DNA from: Actinomadura litoris
GTDB lineage: Bacteria; Actinomycetota; Actinomycetes; Streptosporangiales; Streptosporangiaceae
NCBI RefSeq assembly: GCF_009733595.1
Contig: NZ_WOFH01000002.1
Span: 124,001-188,000, forward strand
Direction: 5' to 3'
DNA length: 64,000 nucleotides
Part shown: one piece after another, positions 18,216 through 27,617 of the stretch
How the letters are laid out: every line of letters starts with the position of its first letter
How positions within the stretch are numbered: position 1 is the first letter of the stretch
Position numbers and translations under genes: made by a program
Notes under the pieces: model-generated
Databases searched by the model: none
Seen by the model: only the letters and a program-made list of their open reading frames with translations
What the model was told of the DNA's origin: nothing

Positions 18216-19802
18216 TCAGACCGCCTGGACACCCGGCTTGCCGTCCTCCACCACGAAGGACGCGCGCGTCGACACCGGCGCCCCGGGCTGCTGCACGAAG
18301 GGCAGGACGCGGAAGTCGCTCCGCCAGCGCTCGCGGTCGACGTCGACCCGCACGTAGCCCCGCTGCCCGTTGAAGAAACTCATGTGCGGGTTGCCCGCGA
18401 GGAACCTGCGCCCCTCCTCGGTCATGTCGGCGCCGTTGCCGCCCCGGGTCAGCGACGTCCCGACGAACTCGCCGGCGACCGTGGGGGAGTCGTCCGCGTT
18501 GAAGTCCCGCTTGAGGTCGCACGCGTAGTTCTGGTGCCGGTCGCCGGTGATCGCGACCAGGTTCCGCACCCCCCGGTCGTGCGCCGCGCCGAGCACCGCG
18601 GCCCGGTCGGCGGCGTAGCCGTCCCACGGGTCCATCGCCAGCTTCTTGGCGGGCCCCGGGTCCCAGTCGGTCTCGGTCATCGGGGCCTGGTTGCCGAGGA
18701 CGTGCCAGCGGGCGCCGGACGAGCGGAAACCCTCCAGCAGCCATTCGCGCTGCGGAGCGCCGAGCAGCGTCCGGGCGGGGTCGAGCCGCTCGTCGCAGTC
18801 CGCGATCGGCCCGGCCACACCGCACGCCTGGGTGTCCCGGTACGACCTCGTGTCGATCATGGTGAAGGCCGCCAGCCTCCCGTACGGCAGGCGCCGGTGC
18901 AGACGCATGCGCGGCCCGTCCGGCATCTGGGCCCGGCGCAGCGGCAGGTTCTCGTAGAACGCCTGGAACGCGGCGGCCTTGCGCGCGGCGAACACCTCGG
19001 GCGGCGGGTTGGGATCGCGGCCCAGGATGACGGTGTCCCCGGCCCAGTCGTTGACGACCTCGTGGTCGTCCAGTGTCACGATCCACGGGAACCGGGCGTG
19101 CGCCTTCTGCAGCGGCGCCTCGGCCTTGTAGAGCGAGTACTGGATCCGGTACCGCGCCAGGTCCTTGGCCTCGGTGCCGAACTGCGCCGGCACCGTCACC
19201 CCGCGCAGGTTGGAGTCGGTGATCTCGGTCTCGTAGATGTAGTCGCCGAGGTGGACGACCAGCTCGATGTCCTCGTCCGCGATGTGGTCGTAGGCGGTGT
19301 AGTAGCCGTCCCCCCACGCCTGGCAGGACGCGAAGGCGAAACTGAGGCTCGCGGGGTCGGCCGTCACCGGCGGCATCGTCCTCGTGCGCCCGACCGGAGA
19401 GATCTGCCCGCACGCCCGGAACCGGTAGAAGTACTCCCGGCCGGGCGGCAGCCCCCAGATCTCCGGATGCACGGAATGGTTGAACTCCGGCGTCGCCACC
19501 GCCGCCCCGCGCCGGACGACCTGGCGGAACCCCTCGTCCAGCGCGACCTCGTACTCCACCTTGACCGGCCGGTCCGGCATCCCCGCCCTGCCGTCGGGCG
19601 CGAACGGATCCGGCGCGAGCCGCGTCCACAGGACGAACCCGTCGGGCGCCGGATCCCCCGAAGCGATCCCGAGCGTGAACAGACTCCGGCCCTCGGCGAA
19701 CGCCCGGCTCCCGGCCGCCCCCCACACCCCCGTCCCGACCACCAGAGCGGCTGCCGCCGCCCCGCCGAACCCCAGAAACCCACGCCGCGAAACAGCTCCC
19801 AC
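18216..19802 (-). CDS. PhoD-like alkaline phosphatase/phosphodiesterase, Tat-exported
   Basis: 528 residues from the GTG at 19802, which has GGAGGG just upstream and puts the Tat motif SRRGFLGF at residue 5; the longer frame to 19868 is less likely. Metallophosphoesterase landmarks: HLGDYIYE, TLDDHEVVNDWAGD, GNQAPM and AITGDRHQN. A Fn3-like PhoD N-terminal domain (about 40-135) precedes the catalytic domain. Secreted PhoD enzymes release phosphate from organic esters and teichoic acids; no Pho box is evident upstream. Confidence 0.93.
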   Translation of the reverse strand: MGAVSRRGFLGFGGAAAAALVVGTGVWGAAGSRAFAEGRSLFTLGIASGDPAPDGFVLWTRLAPDPFAPDGRAGMPDRPVKVEYEVALDEGFRQVVRRGAAVATPEFNHSVHPEIWGLPPGREYFYRFRACGQISPVGRTRTMPPVTADPASLSFAFASCQAWGDGYYTAYDHIADEDIELVVHLGDYIYETEITDSNLRGVTVPAQFGTEAKDLARYRIQYSLYKAEAPLQKAHARFPWIVTLDDHEVVNDWAGDTVILGRDPNPPPEVFAARKAAAFQAFYENLPLRRAQMPDGPRMRLHRRLPYGRLAAFTMIDTRSYRDTQACGVAGPIADCDERLDPARTLLGAPQREWLLEGFRSSGARWHVLGNQAPMTETDWDPGPAKKLAMDPWDGYAADRAAVLGAAHDRGVRNLVAITGDRHQNYACDLKRDFNADDSPTVAGEFVGTSLTRGGNGADMTEEGRRFLAGNPHMSFFNGQRGYVRVDVDRERWRSDFRVLPFVQQPGAPVSTRASFVVEDGKPGVQAV

Positions 19803-19890
19803 GGGCCCTCCGATCCAAGATCGTTTAGCTCTACCGAACCACCGCCCCGCCCCCCTGTCGACCCCCAAAGTGGATCAAAGGAGTCGAGGG

Positions 19891-21126
19891 TTACGGCACG
19901 AACTGGATCTCGGGGTACCGCGGAGACGGCCCGGACAGCAGGTGGTCGTCGCGGTGGCGCAGGTGGAGGTCGAAGAAGGCGCCCAGGTAGGCGCGCTCGG
20001 CGGCGACGGCCCGTCCGGCGTCGATCGTGCCGATCCACTCGGTCAGGCGGGCGGCGACCGGGGGCGGGAGCGGGAGCGCCCGCATCAGTTGCTGACCGAG
20101 CGGGGACAGGTCGGTGTAGGTCTGGTGCCCGGAGTCGCGCAGCCGCAGTTCACGGCGCCAGCCGCGCAGGTGCGACCAGAAATTCTCCCAGCTCGGATCA
20201 TTGTCGCGGCCATGGGTGGCGTTGCTCATCAGCAGGAAGGGGCGGTCGAGACCGGTGTCGGCGACGCTGCCCGGAATGGTGCCGTCCAGGTCGGCTCCCG
20301 CCAGGACCCGCGAATCCTCCGCCATGATGTCCGCGGCCGTCGCGCCGCCGAGCGAGTGACCGAACATGCCGATCCTCGAAAGATCCATGGAGCCCTGGAG
20401 ACCGTTCGGCAGCTCCCGCCCTTCGGCGTCGGGATTCCGCCCGGCGTTCAGGGCCGCGAGTCGGCCCAGGACGAACCGGGTGTCCTCCAGCCGTACCTTC
20501 GCCGCCCTGGCGATCTCCTCCTCGGGGGAACCTGTCGGATTCCGCTTCAGTTCCAGCCTGCCGCCGGGGAACTCCACGAACTGGGAGTCGTAGGTGTGGT
20601 CGATGGCGGCGACCACGTATCCGCGGCTGGCGAGGTCCTCGACCAGGGCGGTGCCCATCGCGCGCATCGAACCGTGGCCGGGGGAGAAGAGCACCACCGG
20701 ATTACCGCGTCCCCGCGCGTTGACGGGGGCACCGAGGCCCGCGTGCGCCATCGGGAGGACGACGCCGTCCAACGGTGTCTGGAGGTCTTCGCCGGCCTGC
20801 TCCAGGTAGAGCGACGCCCCCGCCGGGGTGAGCCATGGCGCACGCCGGTGCGCGTCGCCGCTCAGGGTCGGATACCACAGGCTGATCATCAGCTCGCGCG
20901 GCGCGGGCGCGGTCCACGGGTCCTGCCGGGAACGGTCGACCAGGTGCAGGGACGTCGTCCCGATCCGCCGCGGACCGCTCGGCCCAGGCAGGCACAACCG
21001 CACACGTTCCCCGCGCACGGTCGCCGCGGCCGGTTCCGCGATGGCGAGGAGCAGGCCCGCCGCTCCCGCCGCGACCAGGACGGATCGGCGCTTCGGACCG
21101 GACGGCACAGGAGATTGAGAGATCAT
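19891..21126 (-). CDS. Secreted alpha/beta hydrolase, PAF-acetylhydrolase-like
   Basis: 411 residues with an export signal (RRSVLVAAGAAGLLLAIAEP, cleavage around PAAAT). The nucleophile elbow is FGHSLGGATA, the oxyanion region VVLFSPGHGS, and a catalytic Asp is likely in LDGTIPG. This matches plasma platelet-activating-factor acetylhydrolase-like bacterial lipases/cutinase relatives, which act outside the cell on short-chain esters. It is followed at once by the PhoD gene on the same strand (88 bp), so both could be one secreted-hydrolase operon. Confidence 0.88.
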   Translation of the reverse strand: MISQSPVPSGPKRRSVLVAAGAAGLLLAIAEPAAATVRGERVRLCLPGPSGPRRIGTTSLHLVDRSRQDPWTAPAPRELMISLWYPTLSGDAHRRAPWLTPAGASLYLEQAGEDLQTPLDGVVLPMAHAGLGAPVNARGRGNPVVLFSPGHGSMRAMGTALVEDLASRGYVVAAIDHTYDSQFVEFPGGRLELKRNPTGSPEEEIARAAKVRLEDTRFVLGRLAALNAGRNPDAEGRELPNGLQGSMDLSRIGMFGHSLGGATAADIMAEDSRVLAGADLDGTIPGSVADTGLDRPFLLMSNATHGRDNDPSWENFWSHLRGWRRELRLRDSGHQTYTDLSPLGQQLMRALPLPPPVAARLTEWIGTIDAGRAVAAERAYLGAFFDLHLRHRDDHLLSGPSPRYPEIQFVP

Positions 21127-21320
21127 CCCCCGACGCTCGCACCCCTCCGGTGGCGAGAACAGGCGTTGTCAACGATCTCGGGGTCGAACCGGGGACATCC
21201 CTGAGCCGTCCCAGGGGCGGCCTGCGGACTCCTCTATAAGAATTCGTCCGGAAACCCCGACAGGGGGCTGTCGCCCGACCCTCCGATGCTGGCTCCCACA
21301 GCGATCGAGGAGGACACGAG

Positions 21321-21692
21321 ATGGCAGTTCCCGCGTTCAACACCGTGACGTGGTTCCAGGTGGGTACCCATGCTCCGGAGGACGCTCGGCGTTTCTACGG
21401 CGACCTCTTCGGGTGGCGGTTCGCCATCGACCCGGACGAGGACGGTTACGACCTGATCAGCTACCCGGGAGACGACGCCCCCAAGGGCGGGATCTTCCAC
21501 CACGCCGACGCGGCCGACAACCACGCCATGTTCCTGGTGCTCGTCGAGGACGTGGACGCGACCTGCGTCAGCACCGAGCTGGCGGGCGGCAAGGTCGCCG
21601 AACCGCCGGTGACGACGGTGTCGGGGCTCCGGTTCGCCTACCTGGAGGACCCGTCCGGCAACCGCTTCGGGGTTTTCCGGCCCGCCCCCTGA
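21321..21692 (+). CDS. VOC superfamily (glyoxalase/dioxygenase-like) protein
   Basis: 123 residues, one pair of beta-alpha-beta-beta-beta repeats (VTWFQVGTHAPEDARRFYGD at the start; FAYLEDPSGNRFGVF at the end). Such small VOC proteins bind metals or antibiotics, or act as lactoylglutathione-lyase relatives; no specific substrate can be read. AGGAGG precedes the ATG. It converges with aceE with a 73-bp gap. Confidence 0.87.
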   Translation: MAVPAFNTVTWFQVGTHAPEDARRFYGDLFGWRFAIDPDEDGYDLISYPGDDAPKGGIFHHADAADNHAMFLVLVEDVDATCVSTELAGGKVAEPPVTTVSGLRFAYLEDPSGNRFGVFRPAP

Positions 21693-21765
21693 CGCGGGAG
21701 GGGCGGGCGGGCCGGGGTCGCGGCCTACACCTCCGCGATCTCGGTTCCGCCCGCCCTGAGAGCGG

Positions 21766-24555
21766 TTAGGCGTCGCCGCCGGTGTTGCTCTCCGCGCTGC
21801 CGACGCCGCCCGCGAACACGTCGCTGACCTGCGCGTTCAGGCGGTAGCGGTCGATGGCCTGGGAGAGGGTCTCCGGCTTGATCTCGCCGCCCCTGGCCAG
21901 CCGGGTCAGCACGGCGAGGACGATCGAGGCCGCGTCCACGTGGAAGAAGCGGCGCGCGGCGGCGCGGGTGTCGGAGAAGCCGTAGCCGTCGGTGCCGAGC
22001 GAGGAGTAGTCCCCGTGGACCCAGGGGGCGATCTGGTCGGGTACGGCCCGGGTGAAGTCCGACACCGCGACGATCGGCCCGGCGACGTTGTCGAGGGTCT
22101 GGGTGACGTAGGGGACGCGCTGCTCGTCGTCGGGGTTCAGCAGGTTCCACTCGTCGCACGCGCGGGCCTCGCGGGCCAACTCGTTCCACGAGGTGGCCGA
22201 CCAGACGTCGGCGGCGACGCCCCAGTCCTCGGCGAGGAGGCGCTGCGCCTCCAGGGCCCAGCGGCCGCCGACGCCGGAGGCGAGGATCTGCGCGCGCGGC
22301 GCCTGGCCGTTGCCGGACGCGACGTCCGGCGCGGCCTTGTAGTGGTACAGGCCCTTGAGGAGTCCCTCGACGTCGACCGAGTCGGGCTCGGCGGGCTGCT
22401 GGTAGGGCTCGTTGTAGACGGTGAGGTAGTAGAAGACGTCCTCGCCGTTCGGGTGCTCCTCGGACGAGCCGTACATGCGGCGCAGCGCGTCCTGGACGAT
22501 GTGGGCCAGCTCGAACGACCAGGTCGGGTCGTAGTGGACGCAGGCCGGGTTCGTCGCGGCGATCAGCGGGGAGTGGCCGTCGGCGTGCTGGAGGCCCTCG
22601 CCGGTCAGCGTGGTGCGCCCGGCGGTGGCGCCGAGCAGGAAGCCCCGGCCCATCTGGTCGCCGAGGGCCCACATCTGGTCGCCGGTCCGCTGGAACCCGA
22701 ACATCGAGTAGAAGATGTAGACGGGGATCATGTGCTCGCCGTGGGTGGCGTAGGACGTGCCCGCCGCGATCGTGGAGGCCATCGAGCCCGCCTCGCTGAT
22801 GCCCTCGTGCAGCATCTGCCCCTGGTCGGACTCCTTGTAGGAGAGCAGGAGCTTGCGGTCGACCGCGTCGTAGGTCTGCCCGTGCGGCGAGTAGATCTTG
22901 GACGTGGGGAACAGCGAGTCCATCCCGAACGTGCGGTACTCGTCCGGGGCGATCGGGACGAACCGGGCGCCGATGTTCTCGTCCTTGATCAGGTCCTTCA
23001 GCAGCCGGACGAACGCCATCGTCGTCGCGACGTTCTGCTTGCCCGAGCCCTTCTTCAGCACCGCGTAGACGGGGTCGCCGGGGAGCTTCAGCGGCTTGGC
23101 GCGCACGACCCGCTTCGGCAGGAACCCGCCGAGCGCGGCGCGGCGCTCGCGCATGTACTGGATCTCGTCGGAGTCCTCGCCGGGGTGGTAGTAGGGCGGC
23201 AGGGGCGCTTCGAGGGCCGAGTCGGGGATGTCGAGGTAGAGCCGGTCCCGGAACTCCTTCAGCTCGGCCTTGGTGAGCTTCTTCATCTGGTGGGTGGCGT
23301 TGCGGGCCTCGAAGTCGGAGCCGAGCGTCCAGCCCTTGATCGTGTGCGCGAGGATCACGGTCGGCTGCCCGACGTGCTCGCGGGCCGCCTTGAACGCGGC
23401 GTAGACCTTGCGGTAGTCGTGCCCGCCGCGCGAGAGCTTGCGCAGGTCATCGTCGTCCAGATGCTGGACGATCTTGCGCAGCCGGGGGTCGGCGCCGAAG
23501 AACTTCTCCCGGATGTACTCGCCGGACTCGACCGTGAAGGTCTGGAACTGGCCGTCGGGCGTGGTGTTCATCTGGTTGACCAGCACGCCGTCGACGTCCT
23601 GGGCGAGCAGCGGGTCCCAGTCGCGGCCCCAGATGACCTTGATGACGTTCCAGCCGGCGCCCCGGAAGAACGACTCCAGCTCCTGGATGATCTTGCCGTT
23701 GCCGCGGACCGGGCCGTCGAGCTGCTGGAGGTTGCAGTTGACGACGAAGGTGAGGTTGTCGAGCTCCTCGCGGGCGGCCAGGCCGATCGCGCCGAGCGAC
23801 TCCGGCTCGCCCATCTCGCCGTCGCCGAGGAACGCCCACACGTGCGAGCGGGACGTGTCCTTGATCTTGCGGTTGTAGAGGTAGCGGTTGAACCGGGCCT
23901 GGTAGACCGAGTCGATCGCGGTCAGGCCCATGGACACCGTGGGGAACTCCCAGAAGTCCGGCATGAGCCGCGGGTGGGGGTAGGAGGACAGGCCGCCGCC
24001 CGGGTGCGAGTGCTCCTGCCGGAAGCCGTCGAGCTTGTCGCCGGGCAGGCGCCCCTCAAGGTAGGCGCGGGCGTAGATGCCGGGGGCGGCGTGGCCCTGG
24101 ATGAAGACCTGGTCGCCCGACTCGCCGTGGTCCTTGCCGCGGAAGAAGTGGTTGAAGCCGACCTCGTACAGGGACGCGGCGGAGGCGTAGGTGGCGATGT
24201 GCCCGCCGACGCCCAGCTCCGGGCGGTTCGCCCGGGAGACCATGATCGCCGCGTTCCATCGGATGTAGGCGCGGATGCGCCGCTCCACGTGCTCGTCGCC
24301 GGGGAACCAGGGCTCCGACTCCGGCGGGATCGTGTTGATGAAGTCGGTGCTGCGCAGGCCGGGCACGCCGACCTGCAGCTCGCGGGCCCGTTCCAGGAGC
24401 CTGAGCATCACGTAGCGGGCCCTGCCGCGGCCCTCGGTCTTGATGACCGTGTCCAGCGATTCCAGCCACTCCCGGGTCTCGTCCGGGTTGATGTCCGGAA
24501 GCTGGCTCGGCAGGCCGTCGCTGATGATCGAAAAGCGTTGACGTCCGGAAGCCAC
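21766..24555 (-). CDS. aceE: Pyruvate dehydrogenase E1 component, homodimeric
   Basis: 929 residues from the GTG at 24555 ([20 protein letters not shown]), with GAGGGG 5 bp before it; the longer frame to 25578 crosses unrelated sequence. Converts pyruvate to acetyl-CoA with E2/E3. The thiamine-diphosphate motif runs from [17 protein letters not shown] to [17 protein letters not shown], and [18 protein letters not shown] is diagnostic of the AceE type. The gene stands alone; E2/E3 genes are not in the window, which is usual for actinomycetes. Confidence 0.97.
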   Translation of the reverse strand: MASGRQRFSIISDGLPSQLPDINPDETREWLESLDTVIKTEGRGRARYVMLRLLERARELQVGVPGLRSTDFINTIPPESEPWFPGDEHVERRIRAYIRWNAAIMVSRANRPELGVGGHIATYASAASLYEVGFNHFFRGKDHGESGDQVFIQGHAAPGIYARAYLEGRLPGDKLDGFRQEHSHPGGGLSSYPHPRLMPDFWEFPTVSMGLTAIDSVYQARFNRYLYNRKIKDTSRSHVWAFLGDGEMGEPESLGAIGLAAREELDNLTFVVNCNLQQLDGPVRGNGKIIQELESFFRGAGWNVIKVIWGRDWDPLLAQDVDGVLVNQMNTTPDGQFQTFTVESGEYIREKFFGADPRLRKIVQHLDDDDLRKLSRGGHDYRKVYAAFKAAREHVGQPTVILAHTIKGWTLGSDFEARNATHQMKKLTKAELKEFRDRLYLDIPDSALEAPLPPYYHPGEDSDEIQYMRERRAALGGFLPKRVVRAKPLKLPGDPVYAVLKKGSGKQNVATTMAFVRLLKDLIKDENIGARFVPIAPDEYRTFGMDSLFPTSKIYSPHGQTYDAVDRKLLLSYKESDQGQMLHEGISEAGSMASTIAAGTSYATHGEHMIPVYIFYSMFGFQRTGDQMWALGDQMGRGFLLGATAGRTTLTGEGLQHADGHSPLIAATNPACVHYDPTWSFELAHIVQDALRRMYGSSEEHPNGEDVFYYLTVYNEPYQQPAEPDSVDVEGLLKGLYHYKAAPDVASGNGQAPRAQILASGVGGRWALEAQRLLAEDWGVAADVWSATSWNELAREARACDEWNLLNPDDEQRVPYVTQTLDNVAGPIVAVSDFTRAVPDQIAPWVHGDYSSLGTDGYGFSDTRAAARRFFHVDAASIVLAVLTRLARGGEIKPETLSQAIDRYRLNAQVSDVFAGGVGSAESNTGGDA

Positions 24556-24867
24556 GGGGTCCCCTCTGCGCTTGCCGTCTGTGCTGGTGAGGCCCTGGCC
24601 GCCACGTCCGGCGACCGGGCCCCCGGTATGACTCGTTGGTCGCCTCGGTTGTGATCCATCGTCGCCGGTTACGGCGGCTAACGCATCTCTACCGTTCGGT
24701 AACCCATTCTCCCCGGTCAACCGGGGTACCGGACCCCCTGAGGGCCGATCGCCCGAGGCCGTCGCCGGATGCCTCTCGACGCCGCGCCCCGGACGTATGA
24801 AGGTGGAGACAACAGGACCATGCCCGAAATGTCCCGTCTCATCCGGGACGGCGAGCTTGGGGGAGAC
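24556..24867. promoter_or_regulatory. Divergent intergenic region upstream of aceE
   Basis: 312 bp between aceE and the DUF1918 gene, which run away from each other. It must hold both promoters. A patch around 24690-24720 is AT-richer than its surroundings. I see no clear palindrome or RNA element. Confidence 0.3.
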
Positions 24868-25074
24868 ATGAACGCGAACATCGGAGACCGGCTGCACGTC
24901 CACGGCAACGTGGTCGGCCAGACCGACCGGCAGGGCGAGATCATCGAGGTGCGCGGGCCCGACGGCGGGCCGCCCTACCTCGTCCGCTTCGACGACGGCC
25001 ACGAGACCCTCGTGTACCCGGGGCCGGACGCGGTCGTCGAGGGCCGCGCGCCCGCGGAGGGCCTGCCCGGCTGA
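24868..25074 (+). CDS. DUF1918 domain protein
   Basis: 68 residues from the ATG at 24868, chosen because GGGGGAG lies just upstream and the family starts here ([20 protein letters not shown]); an upstream in-frame ATG would add an unlikely tail. The GxIxEVRG...[17 protein letters not shown] pattern is typical of DUF1918, a small SH3-like domain common in actinobacteria, of unknown function. Confidence 0.87.
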   Translation: MNANIGDRLHVHGNVVGQTDRQGEIIEVRGPDGGPPYLVRFDDGHETLVYPGPDAVVEGRAPAEGLPG

Positions 25075-25210
25075 CCCTGGGGCGCCCCCCGGCCGCGCTG
25101 GCGCCGCCCGCGCCCGCGGGCGTGCCCAGGCCGCGCCCCGGCCGTGCCCGGGCCGCGCGGCGGAGCGCGTCCGGGGGATTTCGCGCCGCGGATCGGGTAC
25201 ACCAGTGATC

Positions 25211-25618
25211 ATGGAGAGCACCGTGGTCCGGGTGACCACCGGTACGCGGGAGGCCGTGCACGACATCACCGCCGAGTGCGGGAGGTTCGCCGCCGCGCAG
25301 GGCGGGGACGGGCTGCTGCACGTCTTCGTCCCGCACGCGACCGCCGGAGTGGCGATCATCGAACTCGGCGCGGGCAGCGACGACGACCTGCTCGCCGCCC
25401 TCGCCGACCTGCTGCCCGCCGACGACCGCTGGAGGCATGCCCACGGCTCACGTGGGCATGGCAGATCCCATGTGATGCCCGCGTTCGTCGCGCCGTTCGC
25501 GACCGTCCCCGTCCTGGACGGGCGGCTCGCCCTCGGGACGTGGCAGTCGGTGGCGCTGGTCGATCTCAACCTGGACAATCCCGACCGTCAGGTCAGGTTG
25601 TCGCTGCTAAAGGGATAG
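25211..25618 (+). CDS. YjbQ family (UPF0047) protein
   Basis: 135 residues from ATG 25211 (a GTG 6 bp upstream is the alternative). Conserved family histidines occur in [15 protein letters not shown] and [15 protein letters not shown], and [15 protein letters not shown] is the signature near the C-terminus. Some members have weak thiamine-phosphate-synthase-like activity, but the physiological role is unknown. It precedes the DUF3052 gene by 243 bp. Confidence 0.9.
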   Translation: MESTVVRVTTGTREAVHDITAECGRFAAAQGGDGLLHVFVPHATAGVAIIELGAGSDDDLLAALADLLPADDRWRHAHGSRGHGRSHVMPAFVAPFATVPVLDGRLALGTWQSVALVDLNLDNPDRQVRLSLLKG

Positions 25619-25861
25619 GCGTGGATTGTTTAAGGGATGAGCGTGGAATGTCACCCTCTGTGGGCGTCCGATGACGGCCGCCTCCGTATTCGTGCCAATG
25701 AGGCGACCAAAAGCCGGGAAGACACTTGCGCGAGGGGCCCCCACTTGTGTGGACTGTCCCGCAAACACCGCACTGGTGTGGGCGGGCCACCCGTCCCGGG
25801 GGGCCGGAGTTGCACCGTGCACAAGGCACCGTGCGGATTTGACGACCATGGGAGGACTTTC
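25619..25861. promoter_or_regulatory. Intergenic region upstream of the DUF3052 gene
   Basis: 243 bp with no gene. A 9-bp direct repeat GCACCGTGC occurs at 25812-25820 and 25826-25834, 14 bp apart, just ahead of the DUF3052 ribosome site; a regulator site is possible. Confidence 0.3.
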
Positions 25862-26290
25862 GTGAGCGCGACCGCGGGTCAGGCGCAGTCTGAGCGCAGC
25901 CTGGCCGAACGGCTCGGCCTGAAGGCGGGCCAGGTGGTGCAGGAGATCGGCTACGACGACGACGTCGACGAGGAGCTGCGCCGCTCCGTCGAGGCCGTCA
26001 CGGGGAGCGAGCTGGTCGACGAGGACTACGAGGACGTGGTCGACATCGTGCTGCTGTGGTGGCGCGAGGAGGACGGCGACCTGTTCGAGGCGCTGACCGA
26101 CGCCATGTTCCCGCTGACCAGCGGCGGCAACATCTGGCTGCTGACGCCCAAGGCGGGCCGCGAGGGCCACGTGGAGCCGAGCGACATCGGCGAGGCCGCC
26201 CAGACCGCCGGGCTGTCCCAGACGAGCAGCACCAGCGCCGCCAAGGAGTGGTCGGGGACGCGCCTGGTCGCACCCAAGGTCAAGAAGTAG
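25862..26290 (+). CDS. DUF3052 family protein
   Basis: 142 residues from a GTG after GGGAGGA. Acidic protein with the family core LKAGQVVQEIGYDDDVDEEL, VVDIVLLWWREEDGDLFEA and NIWLLTPKAGREGHVEPSDI. DUF3052 is actinobacterial, about 140 residues, and related to ClpXP/Pup-linked adaptor proteins in annotation only. It is found beside aceE and AhpE-type peroxiredoxin genes, as here. Confidence 0.92.
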   Translation: MSATAGQAQSERSLAERLGLKAGQVVQEIGYDDDVDEELRRSVEAVTGSELVDEDYEDVVDIVLLWWREEDGDLFEALTDAMFPLTSGGNIWLLTPKAGREGHVEPSDIGEAAQTAGLSQTSSTSAAKEWSGTRLVAPKVKK

Positions 26291-26435
26291 GCCGAGGGCC
26301 CCGCACAGACCGGCCGGAGCAGATCGCCCGCCGGTCCGCGAGTCGCCGTGTCCGGGTGGCAGACTGGGTCCGTCTCCACGGCCGTGGGGACGACCGATTC
26401 CCCCGTGTCCGGCGGGGGCGAACCGCGGGAGAGGC

Positions 26436-26894
26436 ATGGCGGTCGAGGTAGGCGACGTCGCACCCGACTTCGAGCTGAAGGACCAGCACGGCGCACCGGT
26501 GAAGCTGTCGGGCTTCCGCGGTGAGTCCAACGTCGTCCTGGTGTTCTACCCGCTGGCGTTCAGCGGCGTGTGCACGGGCGAGCTGTGCCAGATCCGGGAC
26601 GAGCTGCACACGCTGGGCGGCGACGGCGTCCAGGTGCTGGCGGTCTCGGTGGACTCGGTGTTCGCCCTGCGCGCCTGGAGCGAGCAGGAGAAGTACACGT
26701 TCCCGCTGCTGTCGGACTTCTGGCCGCACGGCGGCACGGCGCAGCGCTACGGGGTGTTCGACGAGGAGCGGGGCATCGCCACGCGCGGCACGTTCGTCAT
26801 CGACACCGAGGGCGTCGTCCGCTGGAAGGTCGTCAACGCCGTCCCGGACGCGCGCGACATCGGCGAGTACCGCGAGGCGCTCGCCGCGCTCTGA
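26436..26894 (+). CDS. ahpE: 1-Cys peroxiredoxin, AhpE type
   Basis: 152 residues, the AhpE size. It reduces hydroperoxides. The peroxidatic Cys is in YPLAFSGVCTGELCQIRD, with the supporting Pro/Thr in the same loop; a second Cys 4 residues later is shared with mycobacterial AhpE relatives and need not be resolving. Catalytic Arg likely lies in FVIDTEGVVRWKVV or nearby. Starts 145 bp after the DUF3052 gene on the same strand. Confidence 0.93.
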   Translation: MAVEVGDVAPDFELKDQHGAPVKLSGFRGESNVVLVFYPLAFSGVCTGELCQIRDELHTLGGDGVQVLAVSVDSVFALRAWSEQEKYTFPLLSDFWPHGGTAQRYGVFDEERGIATRGTFVIDTEGVVRWKVVNAVPDARDIGEYREALAAL

Positions 26895-26930
26895 GCCCGG
26901 AAGGCCGTTCCGGGGCCCCAGCAGATCAGG

Positions 26931-27057
26931 TCGTTCCGGGGGTCTGGCCGTCGTCTCCCCACCGGAAACCGGGCCGTCCCGGGGGTGTGGGGGCCGTCCC
27001 CACAGGGAACCAGACCGTCCCGGGAGGCCGCGGGGTCGTCTCCCACAAGCAACCGGG
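26931..27057. repeat. Three imperfect tandem ~43-bp repeats
   Basis: Units at 26931-26973, 26974-27014 and 27015-27057, each beginning (C/T)CGTYCCGGG and ending in AACCGGG or AACCAGA. They fill the gap between ahpE and a zinc-ribbon gene. No spacers, so not CRISPR; the units diverge, so the array is old or under slippage. Confidence 0.7.
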
Positions 27058-27103
27058 CCGGTGCCGGCCCTCCGGTACCGGCCCCCGCACCTCTGGAGGG
27101 GTG

Positions 27104-27466
27104 ATGCCCTGCTTCCGCTGCGGGGCGCGGCAGACCGACCCGGTGCGCGGCGCGAGCCCGTGGAAGCGCGGTGTCCGGGCCGACCGTCAGGTGCTGATCT
27201 GCCCCGGCTGCCAGACCGCCCACGACTGGGCCGCCGATCTCGACCGCTGCGCGGGCTGCGGCTCGTCCGCGCTGGTGTGCAGGCTGGGCGAGGTGGAGTG
27301 CCGCGACTGCGGCCACGTCCGCGCCGCCGACCGCCCCTCCGGCGGCCGGGTGTGCTCGGGCGCCCCGCCGGGCGATGCCCCGCCCGAGCCGGAGCGCGAC
27401 GGCAGGCTGTCGGAAGAGGTGGCGGCGGCGCTGAACCGCGTCCTGAAGCGCCGCCCGTCGAGCTGA
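27104..27466 (+). CDS. Zinc-ribbon protein of unknown function
   Basis: 120 residues from the ATG at 27104 (GGAGGGG upstream). Four CxxC knuckles (CFRC, CPGC, CAGC, CRDC) form two zinc ribbons in the first 75 residues; the rest is Pro-rich followed by a basic helix (LSEEVAAALNRVLKRRP). Probably nucleic-acid or protein binding. The gene is followed by GC-rich inverted repeats (27468-27510) that may terminate transcription. Confidence 0.8.
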   Translation: MPCFRCGARQTDPVRGASPWKRGVRADRQVLICPGCQTAHDWAADLDRCAGCGSSALVCRLGEVECRDCGHVRAADRPSGGRVCSGAPPGDAPPEPERDGRLSEEVAAALNRVLKRRPSS

Positions 27467-27617
27467 CGGCCCCGGTGCGGGGCCCGGCCCGGGGCCCGGT
27501 GGCCGTGTCCGGTCACGGGGCGTGAGACCGTCCATCTCCGGTCAACCCGCGCGATCCTCATTCTCCGGGGCAGAACGTCTCTTGACGTGGGGATTCTCCT
27601 GCTGTCACGCTGCGCGG

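Noticed and set aside
21940..24654. 904-residue plus-strand frame opposite aceE
   Set aside because: Antisense shadow of a certain gene; Val/Gly/Arg/Asp-rich with no motif.
25434..25463. Hairpin inside the YjbQ gene as terminator
   Set aside because: The inverted sequence encodes the conserved His/Gly segment GSRGHGRSH of the family, so it is coding.
26931..27057. CRISPR array
   Set aside because: Units are adjacent with no spacers, diverge from each other, and no cas genes are near.
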